Shown: positions 9,088 through 18,147 of the stretch, in pieces
Position numbering within the stretch: the first letter of the stretch is position 1
Layout of the letters: each line of letters begins with the position of its first letter
DNA from: Flavobacteriales bacterium
Lineage (GTDB): Bacteria > Bacteroidota > Bacteroidia > Flavobacteriales_F > PHOS-HE28
Assembly: GCA_016710965.1 (NCBI GenBank)
Contig: JADJTW010000006.1
Coordinates: 180,472-244,471 of the forward strand
Direction: 5' to 3'
DNA length: 64,000 nt
The notes under the pieces: model-generated
What the model saw: only the letters and a program-made list of their open reading frames with translations
Told to the model about the DNA's origin: nothing
Databases searched by the model: none
Position numbers and translations under genes: made by a program

Positions 9088-9210
9088 GAGGATCAGCCGC
9101 AACGGCGCAATGGCGCGAGGAATGCAAGGAGCGTGGAGGACCGCAGTGTCCGCATCCGGCGTTGCGTCCTGGCGACTATGCGGCGTGCATTCCATCCATC
9201 TTTGAGGCGT

Positions 9211-10659
9211 ATGCACCGTCGCTACTCCATCGCCTTCATCGTCCTGCTCTGTCTCGCCCTGCTGCGGTACGTGCTGTTGGCCTTCTTCGTCCATCCCTTC
9301 GCCGATGATTTCAGCTATGCCGTGGCAGGGATCAACAACGATCTGCTCAAGCGACTGGCCGATGAATACCAGTTCTGGAACGGCCGCTGGTTCTCGAACA
9401 TCCTTGTGCTGCGCGGACCTCTGGTGCTGGGCTTGGTGAAGGGGCTCGTGCTCTATCGCTTGGTGCCCATCGCCTTGCTCGCGCTCACCTGGTGTGGCGC
9501 GTATGCGTTGATCCGTGCCTTTGCCAACCACTACGCCATCTCGCGCGGTACCATGGCGCTGGGTGCTTCGCTCTTCCTGCTGATCTATCTGCACCTGATG
9601 CCCGATCTCAGCGAGGGCATCTACTGGTACACCGGCGCGGTGAGCTACCAGTTGCCGGGCGCGCTCATGCTCTTGCTCGCGGCAGCTTGGGTGAGGTTAT
9701 GGAATGCGGAGAAAAAGCGGCGCGTGTGGCGGCTGGTACAGGTCGTGGTCCTGGCGGTCATCATTTGTGGGTGCAACGAACTGCACATGGTGTACATGGT
9801 CCTGCTGCATGCGGCGCTGCTCCTCATGCCGCAAAGCACCTGGTTCCGGATGCGGCCATACGTGGCCTTGGTGCTGGGCTTCGTGCTCCTGGCGGCACTG
9901 GTGATGGTGCTGGCGCCGGGCAATGCGGGCCGCGCTGCGCAGTTCCCGCACAAGCACGAGATCCTGCACACGGGGCTTTGGGGTGCATTGCAGACCGGCC
10001 GTTTCCTGCTCACCTGGATCGCATCACCCGCGCTGTTGATCACATCGTTTCTCTACCTGCTGGTGTGCCGGTGGGTCGTGGAGCGTTCTTTCATCCTGCT
10101 GATCCTGACCAGGACGGTTCCCTGGCGTTGGGCGCTCTTCATCGTGGTCATGGTCTTCATCTCCATGGCCATGCCCTATTGGAACACCGGCTTGCTCGGC
10201 CAGCATCGCACGGTGAACGCCACCTTGTTGTTCTTCCTCCCGTGCTGGTTCTTCTTCCTCACGCTCGTCTGGATCCGCTGGTTGTCTGAATATCCTACCA
10301 TCACGCTTCTTGTTGTGCGCTATGCTCCGGGCATCTGTGCGCTGCTCGCCGTGGTGGTTCTCGCAAGCGGTAGTGGCGGTCGGGTTTCTGCCGATCTCCT
10401 GAGCGGCAGGCTCAACGACTTCGACAAGCAACTGCGCGATCGCTATACCATGATCGTGGCCGCTGAGGTGATGCACAGGAAGAACCTGGCCCTGCCTGCA
10501 CTGGAAGCTCCTCCGCGCAGCCTTCGCTACCTCGATGCTACCCCCGACCCCGGGCATTGGATCAACCGCTCGATCGCGCAATACTTCGGAGCGGACGATT
10601 TGCTGATCTCGATCGGTGCACCAACCGACACGGCTATTGCACCACCGGCGCCCCGCTGA
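9211..10659 (+). CDS. DUF6056 multipass membrane protein (GT-C-like)
   Basis: A roughly 482-aa polytopic membrane protein. The first luminal loop has the DUF6056 signature FADDFSYAVAG, then EYQFWNGRWFSN, and a later loop GIYWYTGAVSYQLPG. These acidic and aromatic luminal loops resemble GT-C glycosyltransferases that take sugars from lipid carriers. It lies 123 bp after the GT2 gene on the same strand, so a GT2 plus GT-C pair for surface glycosylation is plausible (inference). An upstream in-frame ATG (9178) is possible. The 3' end overlaps the convergent L,D-transpeptidase gene by 26 bp. Confidence 0.75.
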   Translation: MHRRYSIAFIVLLCLALLRYVLLAFFVHPFADDFSYAVAGINNDLLKRLADEYQFWNGRWFSNILVLRGPLVLGLVKGLVLYRLVPIALLALTWCGAYALIRAFANHYAISRGTMALGASLFLLIYLHLMPDLSEGIYWYTGAVSYQLPGALMLLLAAAWVRLWNAEKKRRVWRLVQVVVLAVIICGCNELHMVYMVLLHAALLLMPQSTWFRMRPYVALVLGFVLLAALVMVLAPGNAGRAAQFPHKHEILHTGLWGALQTGRFLLTWIASPALLITSFLYLLVCRWVVERSFILLILTRTVPWRWALFIVVMVFISMAMPYWNTGLLGQHRTVNATLLFFLPCWFFFLTLVWIRWLSEYPTITLLVVRYAPGICALLAVVVLASGSGGRVSADLLSGRLNDFDKQLRDRYTMIVAAEVMHRKNLALPALEAPPRSLRYLDATPDPGHWINRSIAQYFGADDLLISIGAPTDTAIAPPAPR

Positions 10660-12271
10660 ACAGTTCGTTGGCCAGGCGTTCATCATGGCCGTACACGTCA
10701 TCGCGGAAATTCAATCTGCCGTACCGATCCACCCATGCCGTGAAGTAGCCGATGGTCACCGGGCGCTTCTCCTTCAGGCGCACGTAGCGCTCCTTTCCGC
10801 TGAGCATGGCTTTGTGGATCGAATCAGGAGGCCACAGCGAATCGTTGCGCAGCAGGTATTCCGCCAGCCTGCGCGGTTCGCTCAGGCGTATGCATCCGTG
10901 GCTGAAGTCGCGCTTCTCCCTGGCGAACACCCCCTTGCTGGGCGTGTCGTGGAAGTAGATGCTGTATTCGTTGGGGAAGAGGAATTTCACGCGGCCCAGT
11001 GCATTGCCTGCGCCGGGCTGCTGCACGATCGATGGCAGCAAGGCGCTGCCGCCCGTGATGGTCATGCCCTTCTTCGCCAGGTAGTTCGGGTCCTTATTCA
11101 TCGCGGGCAGGATCTCGTTCCGGACGATGCTCATCGGCACGGACCAGGTGGGACTGAAGACGATGCGGTTGAGCGTGTCGCTGAAGATCACAGTGCGCGT
11201 GGCGCTGTTGCCCACGACCACATCCATGCTCCATGCTTCCGTATCCGCTTCGTACACGTGCAGTCTGAATTCCGGGATGTTCACCAGCAGCAGGTCCGGC
11301 GCCGTGCGCTCGGGCACCCAGCGCAAGCGTTCCATGTTCACCAGCATGGTGCGCACGCGTTCACGCGGCGTGCGGTTCAGCGCCGCGATGGCTCCCTTGC
11401 CGATCACACCATCGGGGTGCAGGCCGTGCCGTTCCTGGAATCGCTTCAACCCTTCGACCGTCAGGCTGTCATACGTGGTGCTCGATAGCACGATGGTGTC
11501 GCCCGCGCTCACCAGATCGCCGAGCACCATCAGTCGCTGGCGCAGGTCGGGCACCCAGGCCGCCGTGCCACCGGGTTCCAGTTTGCGTAGCTCGCCCAGG
11601 CTCAAAGGCTGCCAGCTCACCAGCGTGTCCAGTTGGTAGTAGTGCTTGAGCTGTTCCTTCAGGAGCGCGTACTGCGGGAGCACGGGTTCAATGGGGCTCA
11701 GGTCCATGCGGCCAGCAGTGAGCGAATCGAGCAGCTGGTCGTAGTTCTTCTTGCGGCGTGGTATGAACCAGTCGAGCTCGCGCAGGTCTTTGCCGATCAC
11801 TCCGCCGTAGCGCTTGTCCGCGAAGCGGAAGAATTGCGCGGTGAGGTCCAGTTCCAGTTGCAGCTGGCAACTGTCGCAATGCGCCACGGCCAGGCCGCTG
11901 TCCGGGGACATGATCAGCTCCGCCAACCGGTCCCGCACGCTGGCCATTTCGCGGAAAACGGTATCGGCACCGTTCACCAGGTTGAAGAAGCCCGCTGCCG
12001 CTTGCGAGAGCGAGTCGTCCACGAACCACGCGTGCTGGTAATTGCGACGGGCGTAGAAGCCGAGGATGCTGCTCGAATCCGCCTGTGCCTCAGGATGCGC
12101 CTTCAAGTAGTCCTCGATATCCGAGCGCTTCAAGGTGCGCACGGTGTACGCCTCATCGGTCTCGAACACCTGCTGGATCTCCTCGGCCTGCTCGGCGAGG
12201 TCGGGGGGCGGCTCGGTGCGGTCACAAGCTGCCAACAGGAGCAGCAGCCACACGTATTGGGAGCGATGCAT
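10634..12271 (-). CDS. L,D-transpeptidase lipoprotein (YcbB/LdtD-like)
   Basis: A 545-aa lipoprotein that should crosslink peptidoglycan stem peptides. A lipobox LLAAC places the lipidated Cys at residue 16. A scaffold domain follows, then a peptidoglycan-binding-like segment (GLKRFQERHGLHPDGVIG, about residue 275) and the YkuD catalytic domain (LLVNIPEFRLHVYE to the end). The catalytic motif is FSHGCIRLSEP with the nucleophile at about Cys460. Domain order matches the large LdtD/YcbB type. The ATG at 12271 is chosen because the lipoprotein signal follows directly. It lies 31 bp after a second L,D-transpeptidase gene, so the two are likely co-transcribed. Confidence 0.92.
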   Translation of the reverse strand: MHRSQYVWLLLLLAACDRTEPPPDLAEQAEEIQQVFETDEAYTVRTLKRSDIEDYLKAHPEAQADSSSILGFYARRNYQHAWFVDDSLSQAAAGFFNLVNGADTVFREMASVRDRLAELIMSPDSGLAVAHCDSCQLQLELDLTAQFFRFADKRYGGVIGKDLRELDWFIPRRKKNYDQLLDSLTAGRMDLSPIEPVLPQYALLKEQLKHYYQLDTLVSWQPLSLGELRKLEPGGTAAWVPDLRQRLMVLGDLVSAGDTIVLSSTTYDSLTVEGLKRFQERHGLHPDGVIGKGAIAALNRTPRERVRTMLVNMERLRWVPERTAPDLLLVNIPEFRLHVYEADTEAWSMDVVVGNSATRTVIFSDTLNRIVFSPTWSVPMSIVRNEILPAMNKDPNYLAKKGMTITGGSALLPSIVQQPGAGNALGRVKFLFPNEYSIYFHDTPSKGVFAREKRDFSHGCIRLSEPRRLAEYLLRNDSLWPPDSIHKAMLSGKERYVRLKEKRPVTIGYFTAWVDRYGRLNFRDDVYGHDERLANELFSGAPVVQ

Positions 12272-12302
12272 GGTCCGCGAAGGAAACCTGAACGCGGGAG
12301 CC

Positions 12303-12941
12303 CTAGCGCCCGTGTACGTAGAGATATCCACCGTCGGCCAGCAACGCGATCATCCTGGGCATGTCGGTTCGGCTTACAGCGGGGCACCCCCAGCTGCGGC
12401 CCAGGCGACCGTGCTGCGCGATGAAATCGGCGCTCACATAATCGGCGCCGTGCATGATCACCTCGCGGCTCTCGGCCTGGCAATTCACGCCGCGGTCCAG
12501 GCCATGCAGCATGAGTGCTGCTCCGTGCTTGGGGCTGGTGATCTCGGCTCCTACACGGTAAAGGCCTTTGCTGGTGGCGTGCGAGCCCTCACGATTGCTG
12601 AAGCTGGAGCACATCAGCTCGCCCGAGCCCTGGCCGTGGGCCACCCATGTGCGCATCACAAGCTGCTTCTTGTCCAGGTCGATGAGATAAAGGCGCTTGG
12701 CCGTGCTGGGTTGCGACATGTCGGCAATGGCCAGCATGTGCGCCTTCACCCCGTGGTGGGCCACGCTGGCGTATCCCTTGGCGAATACCGCCTCGGCCAT
12801 GTGCCCTTCCAGGCCGATCTCCGCGTAGAGCTCGCTGGCCGCTTCGGAGCTTTCAGATGCCGCAGCCGGTGCCGGGGCCGTTGTCGCCGAAGGCAGCAAC
12901 AGCAGCAGCGCCAATACCAATGCCCACGGTGTTCTCACCAT
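12303..12941 (-). CDS. murein L,D-transpeptidase, YkuD_2 family
   Basis: A 212-aa exported protein: signal peptide (about 1-22), then a YkuD_2-type catalytic domain with VAHGQGSGE, FSNREGSHATSKG, HGLDRGVN and the active-site GRSWGCPAVS (Cys at about residue 186). This family occurs as stand-alone periplasmic enzymes in Bacteroidota. The open frame reaches back to 13199, but the upstream residues are not homologous, so the ATG at 12941 is used. It is the first gene of the L,D-transpeptidase pair. TAGATTCG at 13013-13020 is the best -7 candidate, 79 nt upstream. Confidence 0.9.
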   Translation of the reverse strand: MVRTPWALVLALLLLLPSATTAPAPAAASESSEAASELYAEIGLEGHMAEAVFAKGYASVAHHGVKAHMLAIADMSQPSTAKRLYLIDLDKKQLVMRTWVAHGQGSGELMCSSFSNREGSHATSKGLYRVGAEITSPKHGAALMLHGLDRGVNCQAESREVIMHGADYVSADFIAQHGRLGRSWGCPAVSRTDMPRMIALLADGGYLYVHGR

Positions 12942-13132
12942 TCCTTCCTTGCAGTGTGTACCCGCAGGTCCATGCGGCGAGGTTCCAGTTCGCCGGACCG
13001 TCGGACAGGTTGCGAATCTAACGGCGCATTCCATTGCCGGCGTGTGTACGAAGTCATGGAATTGTGGTTTCCGACGATCGCGCGCAAGCCTGATGGAGCG
13101 CACGTTACGCCCGGCGGGATCGGCACGAGTTA

Positions 13133-14271
13133 TCAACGACCTTCGGAAGCGCGCACGTCCTTCGCGAAGTCGACCAGCTGCTCCGCGAAGCGCGACCACG
13201 AAGACCCCTCGCGCGCAGCTTCGAGGTGCGGTGCGAAATGGGCCGGGCCCAGCGCGTAGAAGCGTTGAATGCCCGATGCGATCGCCAGCGGCTCCGGTCG
13301 CCCTACGATGATACCCGTTCGCTCGTCGTCAACGAATTCCTTCAGGCCGCCCACATCGGTGGCGATCACCGGCTTGGCGAAATGCTGCGCGATGGCCGTG
13401 ATGCCGCTTTGGGTACCGGATCGGTAGGGAGCACGATGGCATCCGCTGCGCTGAAGTATAGCGGCACCTCCTGGTCGGGGATGTAGCCGATACGATCGAC
13501 GATGCGTTCGCGCAGGTTGGTCCGGTGGATGGCCCGCTCGTACCACGCCATATCGCCGTACGGTTCGCCAGCGACCACCAGGGTGATGTCCGATGGCAGG
13601 GTCTTCATCGCTTCCACGAGCAGATCGAGACCTTTGTACTCCCGGATGAAACCGAAGAAGAGCAGCACCCGGCGACCGGCGGCGATACCGAGCGCGTGCT
13701 GCGCCTCTTCCTTGGGGAGTGCGGTCCCGAAATGATCGTAGTGCGGGTGCGGCAGCACGATGGTGCGCGCATCGGGACGGAGCTTCAGCAGGTCGTTGCG
13801 CACGCTCTCGCTCAGTGCGATGAAACCATCGCAGCTATTGAGGAAGTAGCGCGTGAAAGGCTTGTCGATGAGGCGCCCCTCATGCGCAACGATGTTGTCG
13901 ACCACGGCGATGGGGGTGATGCCTTCCTTGCGTACCCGACGCGCCACCGAACCCAACGAAGGACCGAAGAAGCTCATCCAGAAGCGCGTGAGCAGCACGT
14001 CGGGTTTCTCCGCGATGATGGCCTCAGCCGTGCGCGACCATGTGGGTGGTGATATGCTGCTGAGCGTACGCGGTGCATCCACCGGCTGCGCAGTGTCCTT
14101 TTCCGCCACGAATTGCGATGTGCCTGGGAAGAGGAATGAAGGATATTGCGTGGTGAACGTGCGCGGGCTCACGGTGTGCCCACCAGTACGCAGCTCGCGC
14201 AGCAGCCGCGCATTGAACTGCGCGATACCGCCGCGGAAGGGATGGAAGACGCTGAGGAAGGAGATGCGCAC
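13133..14271 (-). pseudogene. family 4 glycosyltransferase, frameshifted
   Basis: A GT4 glycosyltransferase split over two frames. Frame one (14271 to about 13430) has the N-terminal GGIAQFNARLL loop and most of the second Rossmann domain (VLLFFGFIREYKGLDLLVEA, VVAGEPYGD, YIPDQEVPLYFSAADAIVLP), then goes off frame. Frame two resumes with YRSGTQSGITAIAQHFAKPVIATDVGG, the EX7E-region of the family, and ends at 13133. Adding one C to the CCC run (13427-13429) restores IVLPYRSGTQSG exactly as expected for the family. The start is GTG at 14271. Probably a functional enzyme hit by a one-base error, or a recent inactivation. Substrate unknown. Confidence 0.85.
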
Positions 14272-14310
14272 CGGCGGTAAAGATGAGCACCACCTAGGCG
14301 TTGATAGCGT

Positions 14311-14559
14311 TCATCGGCAGCGCTTCAGCACGGCCTCCTGCAACTCGGTGCAAGCGGGCTTGGCGCAACCATCGCGCTTCTCGTCGAGCCAGCGATCGAT
14401 GACGACGCTCTGCTTCTCGTAAGCGCGGCAGCCATCACAGATCCCCAGGTGCAGCCGCAGGCCGATGCGCTCCATTGCGCTCAAGGGCCGTAGCTCGCGC
14501 CGTTCGATCAGTTCCGACGCCTTGCGGCAGCTCACCTTCAGGGTACCGATCAGTCCCAT
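14311..14559 (-). CDS. zinc-finger anti-sigma-like protein
   Basis: An 82-aa soluble protein resembling the anti-sigma zf-HC2 domain: HLGICDGC supplies a His-x3-Cys-x2-Cys metal site, preceded by a second possible ligand Cys near SCRKASELI. No membrane segment follows. The gene overlaps the 3' end of the sigma factor gene by 10 bp, the usual sigma/anti-sigma arrangement, and probably controls it. The open frame can start at a TTG at 14565; the ATG at 14559 is preferred. Confidence 0.75.
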   Translation of the reverse strand: MGLIGTLKVSCRKASELIERRELRPLSAMERIGLRLHLGICDGCRAYEKQSVVIDRWLDEKRDGCAKPACTELQEAVLKRCR

Positions 14560-15140
14560 GGCCAAGCGCGTTTCGGGTGGATGCGTCCTTCGATGCAGGC
14601 GCGCAGTTTCAGCTTGGCGCGATGCACCTGCTGCCAGTAGTTGGCTTCGCTCAAGCCCATCGCTTCACGAATGGCATCGCTGTCCTTGTCCATCAGGTAC
14701 TTCATCTCCATCACGCTTCGCCAGTGTTCGGGCAGGGCATCCAGGCAATGGCGCAGGGCGCGGTCCAGTTTCTCGTTCTCATCCTCTTCGAAGGTATCGG
14801 GCCGTTGCTGCCAATGGCCGTGCGCGGTGAATTGCGTGTCGCCGGGGTCGTCGCCCAACGCATCGGTGCCTGACACCCTGATGCCTTCACGGTAGGCCTT
14901 GCGGTAGTGGTCGGCCAGCTTGTGCTTGAGGATGGCGAAGAGCCAGGTGCGCGGGGAACTATCACCGGCAAAGCGGTCCATCGTCTCCCACGCGCTCACC
15001 AGCGCCAGCTGCACCAGGTCGTTGGCCACTTCGGGGTCCTTTACGCGGTTGCGCGCGAAGCGCAGCAGCTCACCGGTGTACTGCCGCACCCAGCCCGTGA
15101 AGAGCGCGTGCTTCCCGGTCGTGGTGGCGGTGGAGGACAT
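14550..15140 (-). CDS. ECF-type sigma-70 factor
   Basis: A 196-aa RNA polymerase sigma factor. Region 2 is seen at about residues 35-95 (VANDLVQLALVSAWE, TWLFAILKHKLADHYRK) and region 4 near 130-185 (ALRHCLDALPEHWRSVMEMKYLMD, then GLSEANYWQQVHRAKLKLR, the promoter -35 recognition helix). Region 3 is absent, as in ECF sigmas. The ATG at 15140 is chosen over the longer frame. A TACATTCG box starts 13 nt before this ATG. It overlaps the anti-sigma gene, so the two should be transcribed together. Confidence 0.9.
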   Translation of the reverse strand: MSSTATTTGKHALFTGWVRQYTGELLRFARNRVKDPEVANDLVQLALVSAWETMDRFAGDSSPRTWLFAILKHKLADHYRKAYREGIRVSGTDALGDDPGDTQFTAHGHWQQRPDTFEEDENEKLDRALRHCLDALPEHWRSVMEMKYLMDKDSDAIREAMGLSEANYWQQVHRAKLKLRACIEGRIHPKRAWPWD

Positions 15141-15145
15141 CGTGG

Positions 15146-15153
15146 CGAATGTA
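15146..15153 (-). promoter_or_regulatory. -7 box of the sigma factor gene
   Basis: TACATTCG on the minus strand, starting 13 nt before the sigma factor ATG; fits the window-wide close-spaced promoter pattern. Confidence 0.6.
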
Positions 15154-15166
15154 TGTCCGTGCCCGC

Positions 15167-16834
15167 TCAGAACTGGAAGTAGATGAAGGGCACCATGTCC
15201 GCCGTCACCGTCTGGTAGATGACGACGATGACCGCAGTGCTCACAAACGCCATGGCCCAAAGCGGCAGTGCGGCGAAGGCATTGCGGTAGCGATCCTTGA
15301 AGGAGGACGGCAGCCAGTGGATCACGAGGCCGATGAGCATGAGCGCGAAGACGCTGCGGAAGCCCCAGAGCACATCGCCGATGAGCTCCGGCTTGAAATC
15401 GTTGCCGATCTGGTAGAGGACATCATGCGCCGTGGCGAGCGAATCGCTGCGGAACCAGATCCGTGTGAAGGTGATGAAGGAGAAGGTGAAGAAGACCACC
15501 CAAGCATGCGCCACCCAGCTCGTGCTGTTCTCCCATGGGCTCACTTTCTTCCAGGACTTGTACACCACCAGGCCGAGGCCGTTGAGGCCGCCCCAGATCA
15601 CGAACATCCAGCTGGCGCCATGCCACAGCCCGCCGATGAGCATGGTGATCATGAGGTTGAGGTTGGTGGTGATGACATTGTTGAGCGCAGGGGAGAGGCG
15701 CACAGCCACCACCGCCAGCCCAACGATGCTGAGATAGACCACCGGCAGCCACCACCAGCCGGTGAGCAGCACCACCGCCGCGCCGATGATCGAGAGCATG
15801 ATCCACGAAAAGAGCGATCCGCCGCGGTTGCCGCCCATGGGGATGTAGAGGTAGTCGCGCAGCCAGGTGCTCAGGCTCATGTGCCAGCGTTTCCAGAATT
15901 CGCCCACGTTGCGCGCCTTATAGGGACTGTTGAAGTTCTGGTTCAGGTGGAAGCCCATGAGCAGCGCCACGCCGATGGCGATGTCGGTATAGCCGCTGAA
16001 ATCGGCATACACCTGCAGGGAGTAGCCGTAGAGCGCCATGACGTTCTCGAAGCCGGTGAAGCGCAACGGGTCGGCGAATACGCGATCGATGAAGTTGACG
16101 GCGATGTAGTCGCCGATGATCATCTTCTTGGCCAGCCCATTGAGGATCCAGAAGACGGCGATGCCGAACTGCTGGCGCGTGAGCGCGAAGGGCAGGTAGA
16201 GCTGCGGGATGAAATCGGCGGCGCGCACGATGGGGCCGGCCACCAGCTGCGGGAAGAAGCTGACGTAGAAGCCGAAGTCCAGCAGGTTGCGCACGGGCTT
16301 CACATGCCCCCGGTACACGTCGATGGCGTAGCTCATGCACTGGAAGGTGTAGAAGCTGATGCCCACGGGCAGCAGGATCTTGTTCTCCACGAAGTGCGCG
16401 TCCCACGCCAGGTTGGCCCAATGCGCGAAATAGTTGACGGGCTGGAAGCTGGTGCCCAGCAGCGCGTTCACATTGTCCACCACGAAGTGGGCGTACTTGA
16501 AGAAGCCCAGCACCAGCAGGTTGAGGGTGACGCTGGTGGCCAGCAGCAACCGCTTGCGCAGCCGGTCATCGGTGGCGGCACTGGCCCGGCCGATGAGGAA
16601 GTCCATGATGATGGAGAAGAGCAACAGGCCCACGAAGAGGCCGCTGGTCTTGTAGTAGAAGAAGGTGCTCGCTGCGAAGAGCCATGCGTTGCGCCATGCA
16701 CGGTGCTTGTGGATGATGCTGAGCACCGCTAGCACCAAGGCGAAGAAGCCCCAGAAGAAGAAGCGCGTGAAGATCAGCGGTGTCTTCTCGTCGTAGACGA
16801 AGAGGCCGGCCCAATCGATGGAGGCGAGGGTCAT
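15167..16834 (-). CDS. MBOAT-family O-acyltransferase (AlgI/DltB-like)
   Basis: A 555-aa polytopic membrane O-acyltransferase. It shows the AlgI-type core: PVGISFYTFQCMSYAIDVYRG, FFPQLVAGPIVRA, then WKRWHMSLSTWLRDYLYIPMGGNRGG and the active-site His in GGLWHGASWMFVIWGGLNG. Family members move acetyl groups across the inner membrane onto alginate, peptidoglycan or other envelope glycans, usually with an SGNH partner. Here it is the last gene of a four-gene operon and its ATG overlaps the stop of an SGNH hydrolase gene (ATGA). A longer frame upstream is not homologous. Confidence 0.93.
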   Translation of the reverse strand: MTLASIDWAGLFVYDEKTPLIFTRFFFWGFFALVLAVLSIIHKHRAWRNAWLFAASTFFYYKTSGLFVGLLLFSIIMDFLIGRASAATDDRLRKRLLLATSVTLNLLVLGFFKYAHFVVDNVNALLGTSFQPVNYFAHWANLAWDAHFVENKILLPVGISFYTFQCMSYAIDVYRGHVKPVRNLLDFGFYVSFFPQLVAGPIVRAADFIPQLYLPFALTRQQFGIAVFWILNGLAKKMIIGDYIAVNFIDRVFADPLRFTGFENVMALYGYSLQVYADFSGYTDIAIGVALLMGFHLNQNFNSPYKARNVGEFWKRWHMSLSTWLRDYLYIPMGGNRGGSLFSWIMLSIIGAAVVLLTGWWWLPVVYLSIVGLAVVAVRLSPALNNVITTNLNLMITMLIGGLWHGASWMFVIWGGLNGLGLVVYKSWKKVSPWENSTSWVAHAWVVFFTFSFITFTRIWFRSDSLATAHDVLYQIGNDFKPELIGDVLWGFRSVFALMLIGLVIHWLPSSFKDRYRNAFAALPLWAMAFVSTAVIVVIYQTVTADMVPFIYFQF

Positions 16835-18147
16835 GGACGCGCTTGTCGCTTCACATGCTCGCCGTACTTCTCCATCATCGCGCTGTAGAGCAGGTCGCCC
16901 AAGAGCGCATATCCTGCACGGGTCATGTGTATGCGGTCGCTCTTCGCCAGGTCGGCGTCCTCCCACAGGCGCACACTGCCCTGCCCGCCCATCACGCCGA
17001 AGGTGTCCCACACGCCCACGCCTTCGGTGGCGGAGAGCCGCAGCATCACCTCGCGCACCGCGGTCGCGTTCGTGTTCGGCGATCGCCGCTTCATGTAGCT
17101 GTCGGTGTTGGTGGTGAGGAGGATCGCGGCATCAGGGGCCACGCTGCGCACGCGGCGGATGAGCTCCCGGTAGTTGCTCTCGTAGCGTGCAGACTTGAAA
17201 TCGGGATCGTGCGCATCGTTGATCCCGACGGAGAAAATGACGAGATCGGGCTTCAGGTAGGCGAGCTCTTCGGCGAAGCGCTGGCAGCGCAACCAGTTGG
17301 TGGTGCTTGCACCATTCACGCCGGTGGCATGCAGGAAGATTCCCGGATCGCTGTTCTCCAGGATGAGACCGTGCAGGGTGAATTGCCGTTGGTTGGTGTC
17401 GGTGCGCGTGAAGGTCAGCCGTAGGGTGTCCATCTGCCGGTCGAATGCGAACTCGGTGTAGCGCCCTTCGACGTTCACCGTCCGCGTGATGCGCACCGCC
17501 GGGTCGATGTCCCACGCGCCCACCTCGTAGCTGCTGTCCATGCGGTGCAGCACTTTCACGCGGTCGAAGGTGTAGCGTGGATACACTTCGCCCCGGAAGC
17601 TGATCTTCAGTGTCGTGAGCGTATCGCGCGTGGTGGCGGATATCCCCGCGATGCCGAGCGTGCTGCTGTCAGCGCGCACCACATTGCGCAGGCCCGTCCA
17701 ACGGCCGGTGTATTCGGGGTTGTACCACCACGGGTTGTTGCTCTTCGCCATGTTGTAGGGGAAGATGAAGCCGCGTCCAGCGCGCACGCCGGGCACCATT
17801 GTCTGCAGGCGATGGCGCAGTTCCATGCTCCACATATCGGCCTGCACGTGCGAGCCGCCCACATGCACGATGTTCAACTGGCCCCTTCCCTCGAACACGA
17901 GCTTGTCCAGCCTGGCGTGGTACGCTTCCCATGCGCTGCTGTCGCCCTTGAATACGATATGGTTGGCCGCCATGCCCAGGAAGGGCTGTTCCGGCGTGCG
18001 CAGCGGATTGTCCTGCGCATGCAAGGCGCCGTGAACGAGGATGATGAAGGCAGGGGTCAGCCGTAGAGGCATAAAGGCGCGAAGGGAAGGCCGCAGCCAT
18101 CGTGTACGACCTGGCGCCTTGGTGTCCTTGCGGCTTTTCATTTTCAT
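16831..18147 (-). CDS. SGNH/GDSL-like hydrolase, probable O-acetylation partner A
   Basis: A 438-aa exported protein with a positively charged N-terminus and signal-like segment (about residues 25-45, ending LHAQ). The SGNH fold is recognisable: block I NIVHVGGSHVQADMWS (the usual GDS is GGSH here), block III DLVIFSVGINDAHD, and block V DRIHMTRAGY with the catalytic Asp/His pair. The central part is a beta-rich insertion as in AlgX/PatB-like acetyltransfer partners. Both ends overlap neighbours by ATGA. It probably receives acetyl groups from the MBOAT protein and transfers them to, or removes them from, an envelope glycan (inference from context). Confidence 0.85.
   Translation of the reverse strand: MKMKSRKDTKAPGRTRWLRPSLRAFMPLRLTPAFIILVHGALHAQDNPLRTPEQPFLGMAANHIVFKGDSSAWEAYHARLDKLVFEGRGQLNIVHVGGSHVQADMWSMELRHRLQTMVPGVRAGRGFIFPYNMAKSNNPWWYNPEYTGRWTGLRNVVRADSSTLGIAGISATTRDTLTTLKISFRGEVYPRYTFDRVKVLHRMDSSYEVGAWDIDPAVRITRTVNVEGRYTEFAFDRQMDTLRLTFTRTDTNQRQFTLHGLILENSDPGIFLHATGVNGASTTNWLRCQRFAEELAYLKPDLVIFSVGINDAHDPDFKSARYESNYRELIRRVRSVAPDAAILLTTNTDSYMKRRSPNTNATAVREVMLRLSATEGVGVWDTFGVMGGQGSVRLWEDADLAKSDRIHMTRAGYALLGDLLYSAMMEKYGEHVKRQARP

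Noticed and set aside
8065..9594. 509-aa minus-strand open frame rich in His/Gln/Glu
   Set aside because: It is the reverse-strand shadow of the GT2 and DUF6056 genes; GC-rich codon bias commonly opens such frames.
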